DNA of 13,965 bases, from the NCBI GenBank assembly GCA_934133175.1, contig CAKPAX010000032.1, positions 1 through 13,965 of the forward strand. Direction: 5' to 3'. Shown here piece by piece: positions 6,842 to 13,744 of the stretch. Position 1 is the stretch's first letter. Each line of letters begins with the position of its first letter. Source of the stretch: an uncultured Clostridia bacterium (GTDB lineage Bacteria > Bacillota > Clostridia > TANB77 > CAG-508). The translations under genes and the position numbers were made by a program. Below the pieces are notes generated by a model, which saw only the letters and a list, made by a program, of their open reading frames with translations, made no database searches and was not told where the DNA came from.

Positions 6842-8614
6842 ATGAGACAATTAAGTATTTCAAATAAAAAGAAAATAAGAAATACATTATTTATAGCACT
6901 TTTTATAATGCTTGCATTAATAGTAAGAATTTTATATATACAATTTATACAAGGTGGAGAATTAGAATCTTTGGCATATCAACAACAATCATTAGATAGA
7001 AAAATTAATCCTAAAAGAGGAACAATATATGATAGTACAGGAAAATATATACTTGCTACAAGTAGTACTGTTGAGACAATAACAGTTAACCCAACAAATA
7101 TATCAAACGAGAATAAAGAAAAAGTTGCGAAAGCATTAAGCGATATATTTAATGTTGATTATGAAAAAACGTTAAAAAAGGTAAAAAAAAGAAGTTCTAT
7201 TGAAACAATTGCAAAGAAAGTTGATAAAAGTAAATCTGATGAATTAAGAAAATGGATTAAAGACAATAATATAGAATCAGGAATAAATATAGATGAAGAT
7301 ACCAAAAGGTATTATCCATACTCTAATTTAGCAGCACAAGTTATAGGCTTTTGTGGAAGTGATAATCAAGGATTAGATGGTGTTGAGGCTAAATATGATG
7401 AAGTGTTAAAAGGGAAATCTGGATATATTGAAAGATTAACTGATGCCAAAGGTGGAGAAATAGGTACAGAGGGAGAAAATTATAAATCAGCAATTGATGG
7501 AAATGGATTAATCTTATCTATAGATATGACTGTGCAATCAATTGTAGAAAAATATTTAGAGGAAGCATGTATTGACAACAAGTGTACAGATGGTGGAAAT
7601 GTAATTGCAATAAATCCTAAAACTGGGGATATTTTAGCTATGGCAACATATCCGGATTATAATTTAAATGAACCATATGAACCTTACACAGAAGAATTAA
7701 AAAATACATGGGATAGTTTAGAACAAAAAGATAAAACGAAAAATTTACAAGCTGTATGGAGAAATAAAGCAATAGCAGATACATATGAACCAGGATCAAC
7801 ATTTAAAACAATAACAGCATCAGCTTCGTTAGAAGAAGGAATAACAGATACAGACAGGGCAGGAGAGTTTTGTTGTACTGGTGGAATAGAAGTTGCCGGA
7901 ACAAGAATTAAATGTTGGAGATATTACAGACCACATGGATCAGAAAGTTTAAGGCAAGCGTTAATGAATTCATGTAACCCAGTATTTATAGGATTAGGAC
8001 AAAAATTAGGAGTACACACTTATTATAGCTATTTAAGAAAATTTGGACTTTTAGAAAAAACAGGTGTAAATCTTCCTGGAGAAGCAAATAGTATTTTCTT
8101 AAAAGAAGAAAAAATGGGACCAGTAGAACTTGCGACTGTTAGTTTTGGGCAAAGATTCGAAATAACACCTATTCAACTTGCAACAGCAGTGTCAGCGATT
8201 GCCAATGGAGGAGAATTGGTTACTCCAAGGATAGCAAAAGCGACTATAGATAGTCAAACTGGGAAAGTAAAAGAAATACCAGTAGAAAAAAAAGGTAGAG
8301 TAATATCAAAAGAAACTTCGGAAAAAGTATTGAGCATGATGGAATCTGTTGTGTCAGAAGGAACAGGAAAAAATGCAAAAGTTGCAGGATATAGAATTGG
8401 AGGTAAGACAGGAACGTCAGAAGATGGAGTAAACACTAATAAATATGTTACATCTTTTTTAGGTGTAGCACCAATTGATGACCCAGAGGTTGTTTTATTA
8501 GTTACTTTATATAATCCAACAGGGGAGGGGGGACACCAAGGAGGTGTGTGTATTATTTTGTCACTACACCAAAGTATAAATATAAAAGATTTAATAAAAG
8601 AAAAAGTTTTATAA
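6842..8614 (+). pseudogene. Class B penicillin-binding transpeptidase (SpoVD/FtsI type), 3' end replaced
   Basis: Cross-links septal or spore-cortex peptidoglycan outside the membrane. ATG 6842 follows AAGGAGAG. Membrane anchor at about 14-36 (TLFIALFIMLALIVRILYIQF); dimerisation domain with RGTIYD (59-64); transpeptidase domain with STFK (319-322, nucleophile S319), SCN (377-379) and KTGT (522-525). All catalytic motifs are intact. The family pattern continues to YNPTGEGGHQGG (to residue 568), where members normally proceed to G(V/T)AAP and a final helix ending LPYL, often with a PASTA domain. Here the reading frame runs into an unrelated 22-residue tail (VCIILSLHQ...) and stops at 590. No other frame downstream resembles the missing end, so this is a DNA junction rather than a frameshift. 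Whether the truncated protein is stable or active is unknown. SpoVD and FtsI/PbpB cannot be told apart from this part. Confidence 0.85.
8533..8573. other. Putative left junction (attL) of the integrated element
   Basis: Similarity to the PBP family ends at about 8545. ACACC (8533-8537) and GGTGT (8543-8547) form an inverted repeat around AAGGA, and ACACCAA recurs at 8566-8572 on the other side. Such short arms around the switch point fit a serine-recombinase attachment site; the core dinucleotide cannot be fixed without the right end. Confidence 0.4.
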
Positions 8615-8633
8615 TTATTTTTTCTTTTATTAA
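8591..8633 (+). terminator. Terminator after the truncated PBP gene
   Basis: A 15-bp perfect stem (8591-8605 with 8619-8633, core AATAAAAGAAAAA) with a 13-base loop. The stop codon (8612-8614) lies in the loop. The right arm is U-rich; no long U-tract follows. Confidence 0.6.
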
Positions 8634-8643
8634 TGTGTAAAAA

Positions 8644-8672
8644 TTGAAATATTTTATTGTTTATGTTATAGT
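8644..8672 (+). promoter_or_regulatory. Sigma-A type promoter for the TPR protein gene
   Basis: TTGAAA (8644-8649), a 17-base spacer, TATAGT (8667-8672). It starts a leader of about 55 bases to the ATG at 8734. Confidence 0.7.
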
Positions 8673-8733
8673 AAAAAACAGTAAAAGTTAGAGATTAATT
8701 TAATAGTAATATAATTATGCAATGGAGAATATA

Positions 8734-9360
8734 ATGATAAAATTAAATGAAGAAAATGAAATAATTGACTTGATTCGAAATGGATTTGACTTAGAATTGA
8801 TATCTTTTGAGTTAGAGATTCCAATTGAAAAATTACAAGAATACAAAAAAAGATTAGAAAAACCCAAGTTAGCAAATAGATCAATAAAAGGTAGAAGAAG
8901 TGAAAAAGAAACACAAATAGAAATTCAAGAAGAAGCTGAAAATCCGGATTATGAAAAAACAATAAATAGATATAAAAATGAAATTGTTGCTAATCCTCAG
9001 AAAGCACAAGATAAAAGAAATTTATTAGCATTTGCATATTATAAGGCAGGAAAAGTAGATGAAGCAAGAAATGAATTAATGAAATTAATTGAAGAAACAA
9101 ACAGTCATATAGCATATAGACAGTTAATACATATTGAGAAGGAAAATGAAAATTTCGAAGAGGCAAAATTATGGGCATATGAAGCACTTGACCGATTTCC
9201 TAAAAGTATTCAAATTAGAGAACAACTTATATCAATAGCAAAAATTGAAGATGATAGAAAAGAAGTAATAAGACAATTAAAAGATATTATTAATATTAAT
9301 ACATTAAATGAAAAAAATAAAAAGAGATTAAAAACAATTATGGATAAAGAAGAAAGATAA
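8734..9360 (+). CDS. TPR-repeat protein with N-terminal helix-turn-helix-like module (208 aa)
   Basis: Residues 5-42 form a compact module (core GFDLELISFELEIPIEKL) with the helix-turn-helix pattern and near-identical to the N-terminus of the gene at 11989-13347. A polar linker follows (RSIKGRRSEKETQ), then tetratricopeptide-like helices from about 70: NPDYEKTINRYKNEI, LLAFAYYKAGKVDEARNELMKL, HIEKENENFEEAKLWAYEAL and a last helical pair. TPRs usually bind protein partners, so this may be a DNA- or RNA-binding adaptor, but no function is known to me. ATG 8734 is used: GGAG (8724-8727) fits it and overlaps the in-frame ATG at 8722. It has its own promoter and terminator. Codon use is strongly A/T, like the flanking chromosome. 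Confidence 0.75.
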   Translation: MIKLNEENEIIDLIRNGFDLELISFELEIPIEKLQEYKKRLEKPKLANRSIKGRRSEKETQIEIQEEAENPDYEKTINRYKNEIVANPQKAQDKRNLLAFAYYKAGKVDEARNELMKLIEETNSHIAYRQLIHIEKENENFEEAKLWAYEALDRFPKSIQIREQLISIAKIEDDRKEVIRQLKDIININTLNEKNKKRLKTIMDKEER

Positions 9361-9384
9361 CTATAGTAATATAGTTGTTTTTTT
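9359..9384 (+). terminator. Rho-independent terminator after the TPR gene
   Basis: AACTATA (9359-9365) pairs with TATAGTT (9370-9376), loop GTAA, then G and seven T. The last bases of the stop codon (9358-9360) start the stem. Confidence 0.85.
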
Positions 9385-9385
9385 G

Positions 9386-9414
9386 TTGCAAATTATGTAA
9401 ATTTGTAGTATAAT
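9386..9414 (+). promoter_or_regulatory. Promoter for the AT-hook protein gene
   Basis: TTGCAA (9386-9391), a 17-base spacer, TATAAT (9409-9414). It begins 2 bases after the preceding terminator's T-tract and gives a leader of about 110 bases. Confidence 0.75.
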
Positions 9415-9424
9415 GCCATTTAGA

Positions 9425-9484
9425 TTGGAATATTTCCAAAGTATTTGTTTTAGCAATTTTTTAATTGCTAAATATATAAAATAC
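9425..9484 (+). promoter_or_regulatory. Structured leader: operator-like palindrome plus stem-loop
   Basis: Just after the predicted start, TTGGAA-TAT-TTCCAA (9425-9439) is a perfect inverted repeat, operator-like. Then TTTAGCAATT (9449-9458) pairs with AATTGCTAAA (9463-9472) around TTTT, and GTATTT (9441-9446) can pair with AAATAC (9479-9484) to extend the stem. No T-tract follows it, so control of translation or mRNA stability is more likely than termination. Confidence 0.5.
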
Positions 9485-9533
9485 CAAAAGACATTTGTAA
9501 CCATTAAACTTTTAACAATGAAAGGAGAACACA

Positions 9534-10775
9534 ATGAATAAGTTATGGGCAAAGGTAAAATTTAAACAGGGAAAAAATGCTGAACACTTAATCAGAGCTT
9601 TTTTTCAGGAATTTAATCCTGAAAGTAGTATTGTAGTGAGAGGCATAGAGGCAAAATTGGAGATTGTTTTCCGGGAACCTCCTATTGCAATCATCGATGC
9701 AATAAACCATTGTGAAATAATAGAATTAAATTATGGTAAAAACTTAAAAGAATATGAAGAAGATGAAAATGCAAAGGGGAAAAAGGAAAATGACACCGAG
9801 CAGAAGGTAAAAAAGAGTGAAAACTCTGAGCAGGCTGAGCAGAAAGTGACAAACAGTGAAAACTCTAAGTTGACCGAACAGCCAAAAAAGAAAAGAGGCA
9901 GACCATCGACTAAAAATGTAGAACCCACGAAAAAATTAAAGACAGAGCAGACAGTTATAAATATTCCAGAGTTGGAAGAAATTGCAAAAAAAGCAACATC
10001 TTTTGAACATTTTGCAGAATTAGTAGCAGAATGGTTAGAAATGGACAAAAGAAAGGAACTGTTTACAAATTTAGTAATTGTATCGGCAGATGTTGATAAG
10101 ATTACATGGAAAGAATTAGAGGAAGCTTTAAAATGCAAGAATGTCTTATATACACAGTGGGACAAAATTTGGTCTGGTAAGCAAGTTTCCAAAAAGTTGG
10201 AAAAGTATTCAGCAACAATAGTGACATTTTTGAATACAACTAGAAAGTATAAAGAGTATTCTTTTAAAAAAGCAGAGGAACATTTTATAAAGGAAAACTC
10301 TAATGTAAAAGAAACAAAAAAGACAAAGCCGAATGTTGAAGAAAAAACAGAAGAAGCTATTGATAGTGTTGTTTCTAAACCGAGAGTTAAAATGGAATGT
10401 ATGCCGGAAATTAAAGACTTTGAGGAAATATTGGCAAGTGTTGATAAAACTCAGTCTGTTGAGGAAAGAGTTTGTTATGTTTTAAGAGCAATGGGGTTAA
10501 ACAATCTGAATGAAAAAGAACAGAAACAGATTGTTGAAATTGCAAGTACAGCTGTAAAAAAAGAAAAAATGGCTTTTGACATTATTTTTGTGGAAGCTAA
10601 TCTTCCTATTGAGCAGACGATGGAAGCTCGTATGAAATTTTCGAAATTTGTCAATGATTTTGCTCAGAAGTATGAAGATGGTAAAAAGGTAAAACTTTTA
10701 ACATTCCTTTCAGAATTGCAGAAGATTATTATGCTTGAGAGTGAAATTGAAAAATTCTCGGACTTAACTGACTAA
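9534..10775 (+). CDS. AT-hook protein of unknown function (413 aa)
   Basis: ATG 9534 follows AAAGGAGA (9521-9528). The first 70 residues look like a small alpha/beta domain (MNKLWAKVKFKQGKN; IVFREPPIAIIDAI). A charged linker contains two 13-residue repeats (EQKVKKSENSEQA at 89-101; EQKVTNSENSKLT at 102-114). It then has the AT-hook KKKRGRPSTK (118-127), which binds the minor groove of AT-rich DNA. Two helical regions follow: about 145-265 (ELEEIAKKATSFEHFAELVAEWL) and about 305-413, with an acidic/basic linker between. I recognise no catalytic motif or family. Codons such as CAG, CCG and GTT are much commoner than in the neighbouring A/T-biased genes, suggesting a separate origin shared with the SSB gene next door. 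A DNA-architectural or replication role is inference. Confidence 0.7.
   Translation: MNKLWAKVKFKQGKNAEHLIRAFFQEFNPESSIVVRGIEAKLEIVFREPPIAIIDAINHCEIIELNYGKNLKEYEEDENAKGKKENDTEQKVKKSENSEQAEQKVTNSENSKLTEQPKKKRGRPSTKNVEPTKKLKTEQTVINIPELEEIAKKATSFEHFAELVAEWLEMDKRKELFTNLVIVSADVDKITWKELEEALKCKNVLYTQWDKIWSGKQVSKKLEKYSATIVTFLNTTRKYKEYSFKKAEEHFIKENSNVKETKKTKPNVEEKTEEAIDSVVSKPRVKMECMPEIKDFEEILASVDKTQSVEERVCYVLRAMGLNNLNEKEQKQIVEIASTAVKKEKMAFDIIFVEANLPIEQTMEARMKFSKFVNDFAQKYEDGKKVKLLTFLSELQKIIMLESEIEKFSDLTD
9798..9875 (+). repeat. 39-bp in-frame tandem repeat in the AT-hook gene
   Basis: Units 9798-9836 and 9837-9875 begin GAGCAGAA and share AGTGAAAACTCT; a third partial unit starts GAACAG at 9876. They encode the EQKV..SENS repeats directly before the AT-hook. 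Confidence 0.8.
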
Positions 10776-10799
10776 TGTATAGTGCCATTGGTATTGAGG

Positions 10800-10841
10800 T
10801 AAAACTTCACTGGATGTATTTGGTGGAGTTTTATCATTTTA
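10800..10841 (+). terminator. Probable terminator after the AT-hook gene
   Basis: TAAAACTTCAC (10800-10810) pairs with GTGGAGTTTTA (10823-10833) with one G-U pair and a 12-base loop, followed by TCATTTT. Confidence 0.55.
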
Positions 10842-10845
10842 CATA

Positions 10846-10876
10846 ACTTTACAAAAATGTAAAGTAATGATATAAT
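10846..10876 (+). promoter_or_regulatory. SSB-gene promoter with operator-like inverted repeat over the -35
   Basis: TTTACA (10848-10853), a 17-base spacer, TATAAT (10871-10876). The palindrome ACTTTACA-AAAA-TGTAAAGT (10846-10865) covers the -35 and part of the spacer, the position expected for a repressor site. The leader to the ATG at 11021 is about 140 bases, A/T-rich, with only short possible hairpins (for example AAGAAA-TTA-TTTCTT); I see no recognised riboswitch. Confidence 0.65.
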
Positions 10877-11020
10877 AAATGCATTGTTTATTATATAAAG
10901 AGGAAGAAATTATTTCTTGATTTAAATACATATGAAGAATTTTTGTATGTAAACAATTTAGAATAAATCTTCTAATAAATATGTACTATAAACAAAAAAA
11001 TAAAGCAGGAGGAAAGTACA

Positions 11021-11761
11021 ATGTCAGATGAAACAGGAGCAGTAAGACGGAAAAACGATATAATAATAAGACAGGAGGAAAAATTAAATAACGAAAAAAT
11101 TTTTAGCGAGTTTAACAAGGTATTCGTCAGTGGTAGAATCGAGACTGAATTTGAGTACAGCCATGAAGTGATGTGGGAAAAGTTCTATCGGACAAGAGTT
11201 AGAGTTAAAAGATTAAGTGGAACAGAAGATTTAGTTCCAATAATTGTATCTGATTTACTGATAGGACGAGAGATGATGCAGAAATCGCTTGAAGGAAAAT
11301 GGGTAGAAGTAGCAGGACAATTCAGATCTCATAATAAAGAAGGGAAAGATGGGCGCAAACATTTGGAGTTATTCTTGTTTGTAACAGCTATTAACATCTA
11401 TGAAAATGAAGATGAACTTGAAGAAATTACAGATTCAAACTTGATTTTTCTTGATGGATATATTTGCAAACCACCAGTATTCAGAGAAACACCTTTAGGA
11501 AAACAGATAACTGATCTACTTATTGCAGTCAGCAGACCATATGGAAAGTCCGACTATATTCCATGTATTTCATGGGGAAGAGTCGCACAATGGGCAAGCA
11601 AGTTTGAAGTAGGAAATCGAGTCCAACTCTATGGTAGAGTCCAAAGCAGAGAGTATTTTAAGAGATATTCATATGATTCGGAGGTAGGAGAAGTTAGAGA
11701 TGCTTATGAAATCTCGGTAATGCGGATGAAGAGAGTAGAAGATTTGAAATTAGAGGGCTAA
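11021..11761 (+). CDS. Single-stranded DNA-binding protein with two OB folds
   Basis: A 246-aa SSB of the clostridial tandem-OB type. The first OB region (about 32-127) has KVFVSGRIETEFEYSHEV, a strand with YRTRVRVKRLSGTEDLVPI, and VEVAGQFRSHN. The second (about 140-237) has NLIFLDGYICKPPVFRETPLG, DLLIAVSRPYGKSDYIPCISWGR (key residues D165, W185 and G186) and VGNRVQLYGRVQSREY. These second-half motifs are characteristic of the family. It is unlike the short SSB with an acidic C-terminal tail, which this protein lacks (it ends DLKLEG). AGGAGG (11007-11012) sets the start. Codon use (CAG, CGG, GTC, TCC) resembles the AT-hook gene and not the flanking A/T-biased genes. It likely protects ssDNA during replication or transfer of the element. 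Confidence 0.85.
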   Translation: MSDETGAVRRKNDIIIRQEEKLNNEKIFSEFNKVFVSGRIETEFEYSHEVMWEKFYRTRVRVKRLSGTEDLVPIIVSDLLIGREMMQKSLEGKWVEVAGQFRSHNKEGKDGRKHLELFLFVTAINIYENEDELEEITDSNLIFLDGYICKPPVFRETPLGKQITDLLIAVSRPYGKSDYIPCISWGRVAQWASKFEVGNRVQLYGRVQSREYFKRYSYDSEVGEVRDAYEISVMRMKRVEDLKLEG

Positions 11762-11787
11762 TCTGGCAGTAGAAGAGATTATCTAAG

Positions 11788-11821
11788 AAAAAAGGAGAGC
11801 AGTAAAATGCTCTTCTTTTTA
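11788..11821 (+). terminator. Terminator after the SSB gene
   Basis: AAAAAAGGAGAGCA (11788-11801) pairs with TGCTCTTCTTTTT (11808-11820) with one G-U pair, a 6-base loop, and the U-rich arm as tail. Confidence 0.85.
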
Positions 11822-11877
11822 ATGAACATAAATAGAATACAATTATTTTATAAACACTATAATGCTCATAAAATGTG

Positions 11878-11906
11878 TTGAAAAATTGATATATATGTGC
11901 TATAAT
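11878..11906 (+). promoter_or_regulatory. Sigma-A type promoter for the 452-aa gene
   Basis: TTGAAA (11878-11883), a 17-base spacer ending TATGTGC with an extended -10 flavour, TATAAT (11901-11906). It is the same -35 and spacing as the TPR gene promoter. Confidence 0.8.
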
Positions 11907-11988
11907 CTATAATATTTACAAGAGATATATTCTAAAAACATATAGATAAAATATAATAAGGATTAAAAAAATAAGGAAATGTAGTAAT

Positions 11989-13347
11989 ATGTTAGAATAC
12001 AACGAAGTAAAAGAAATTAAGAATTTAATAAAAAAAGGTTTTGATTTAGAATTAATATCTTTTGAGTTAGACATACCAATTGAAAAAGTTAGACAATATA
12101 AATTAGAATTAGAATCAATGAGAAAAAATGATTCAGTAAAACATAGTGCGAAAGAAATAATTGAAAGTAAAAATAAGCAAGCTCATTTGAAATTTGAACA
12201 AATGAGAGAAAAATATGAAGAATTATTTTTTGAAGACGGTAAAGTTGAAACTAAAAAAACACAAAAAATAACAAATAGAGATGATAAATTAATAAATTTA
12301 ATTATAAGTCAAATTGAAGAAATAGAAAATGAAATGAAGCAACTTCCTAAAAATGATAGAAGAAGAAGTGCTAATTTAATATTGACCCAATTAAAGAAAA
12401 TAGAAGGATATCAATTAACAATTAACCAAGCAGAAAAATTAAATTTTTTAATACAATCGGAAGTTTTAGAAGGATTAAATTTAAATCCAACAGATAAAAT
12501 TAATTACTATTTAAAAATAAATAAAAAAACAATAGTTAGAAAATTAATAGAAGCTATTGATATTTCTCAAGCTGAAACTCAAGATATAGAAGAATTGAAA
12601 AAATTAGAGAAAAAAATAACATCGAAAATACAACAAAGTAATCCAGTAATTACAGGAGCAATGAGAACCAAAATAAAAAATAAAATATTAAGAATAAACC
12701 AACAAAAAGCAATTGATAAAATTAGAAATGACGTTCCTGAAAATATAGAATTAATTATAAAGGACCTAGCAAAAGGTACATTGGATGTTCAAGCAGCAAA
12801 TGAAATTCTTGAAGATGAGGCTAAAAAAAGAGTAGAAGGTAAACCAAAAACTAGGTTTACATTAACTGAAGAACAAGAGAAAAGGCAAAGTTTAATTCAG
12901 ATAAAGAAAATTTTAATGGAAAATCCGGAACAATATCATATAGAAAAACCAGAAGTAACAATTATGCAAATAGAAGAATTATGTAATGGAGGTTTAGAAC
13001 AAGCAATAAGAACAGTAGTAAAAAATTTGACTGGTATAAAAGATTTTGAAAGAGCAAAAGAAGTTTGTGATAAATTCTCAAGTAGAAATGATGAAAATCA
13101 AATTGCAACATATATAATGAAACTAAAAAAAGAAATAAAAAATGATGAAATTGGTGAAATGGTACTAAAGGGAATTAATATGAATGGAACCTATGAAGAA
13201 GAAAGAGCATATCTTGAACTAATTGAAAAAGGACTAAAATTAGGAAGAGTAAAGTTAGAAGCAGTATCTTTAGGGAAAAGCCAAGATGGATTAAAAAATA
13301 TAACTTTAGCTGATATATGGATAGATGAAGAGATAAAAGAAAGATAG
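11989..13347 (+). CDS. Long helical protein with the same N-terminal HTH-like module (452 aa)
   Basis: Residues 3-40 (core GFDLELISFELDIPIEKV) match the TPR protein's N-terminal module at 26 of 38 positions. The rest is unrelated to it: a charged, mostly helical protein with probable coiled-coil stretches (LINLIISQIEEIENEMKQL; DIEELKKLEKKITSKIQQS). A C-terminal part holds FTLTEEQEKRQSLIQIKKIL, IMQIEELCNGGLEQAIRTVV, KDFERAKEVCDKFSS and GRVKLEAVSLGKSQDGL. There is no membrane segment or catalytic motif that I can recognise. The ribosome site AAGGA (11973-11977) is 11 bases from the ATG, somewhat far, so translation may be modest. Codon use is A/T-extreme like the flanking chromosome. Function unknown; modular sharing with the TPR protein suggests a common N-terminal partner or DNA target. 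Confidence 0.75.
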   Translation: MLEYNEVKEIKNLIKKGFDLELISFELDIPIEKVRQYKLELESMRKNDSVKHSAKEIIESKNKQAHLKFEQMREKYEELFFEDGKVETKKTQKITNRDDKLINLIISQIEEIENEMKQLPKNDRRRSANLILTQLKKIEGYQLTINQAEKLNFLIQSEVLEGLNLNPTDKINYYLKINKKTIVRKLIEAIDISQAETQDIEELKKLEKKITSKIQQSNPVITGAMRTKIKNKILRINQQKAIDKIRNDVPENIELIIKDLAKGTLDVQAANEILEDEAKKRVEGKPKTRFTLTEEQEKRQSLIQIKKILMENPEQYHIEKPEVTIMQIEELCNGGLEQAIRTVVKNLTGIKDFERAKEVCDKFSSRNDENQIATYIMKLKKEIKNDEIGEMVLKGINMNGTYEEERAYLELIEKGLKLGRVKLEAVSLGKSQDGLKNITLADIWIDEEIKER

Positions 13348-13400
13348 TTTTAAAATAATATGATTGGTTTGCAAGTTAAGAAAATAAATAATGAAGATAT

Positions 13401-13446
13401 AAATAACTAGAATTAGTGAAATACTGATTATCTAGTTATTTTTTTA
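13401..13446 (+). terminator. Terminator after the 452-aa gene
   Basis: AAATAACTAGA (13401-13411) pairs with TCTAGTTATTT (13431-13441), followed by more T. The loop can form an inner stem (ATTAGT with ACTGAT). Confidence 0.85.
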
Positions 13447-13544
13447 TTTAGAATTTTATGTGACATTTATTTTTTAATAAAGTAATAAAATTTTTTAAAG
13501 ACTAATAAAATTAAATAACAAAATTTAAAAGAGGTAAATTACAT

Positions 13545-13697
13545 ATGGAATTGAAAACTAAATGTCTAAAAAAACAAGACAATGGATATCAAATTGCGGT
13601 TGAAGATATGGTAGTAGAAATGGAATATTCATCTAATAATAAAAAAATCGAAGATTATATGATAAATATTTTAAAACAAAAAATTAAAACTAGTTAA
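13545..13697 (+). CDS. Small hypothetical protein upstream of the recombinase (50 aa)
   Basis: ATG 13545 follows GAGGT (13531-13535). The product is MELKTKCLKKQDNGYQIAVE and onward, ending ILKQKIKTS, charged, with a likely beta start and a helical end. I do not know its family. It sits 47 bp before the serine recombinase on the same strand, with no terminator between, so the two are probably cotranscribed. Small proteins in this position can be accessory factors such as excision (directionality) factors; that is a guess from position only. Confidence 0.6.
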   Translation: MELKTKCLKKQDNGYQIAVEDMVVEMEYSSNNKKIEDYMINILKQKIKTS

Positions 13698-13744
13698 TTC
13701 GTGTAACTTGATAAACATATTGTAAAAGAAAGGAGTTAAAAAAT

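Noticed and set aside
8515..8720. Simple frameshift as the cause of the short PBP C-terminus
   Set aside because: None of the three forward frames after 8545 gives the GVAAP...LPYL continuation; a DNA junction fits better.
8666..9187. 98-aa and 65-aa open frames on the - strand
   Set aside because: Antisense to the TPR gene and its promoter; hydrophobic composition is an artefact of reversed A-rich codons.
9731..10192. 153-aa open frame on the - strand
   Set aside because: It is antisense to the AT-hook gene, rich in F/S as expected from reversed A-rich coding DNA, with no ribosome site or family match.
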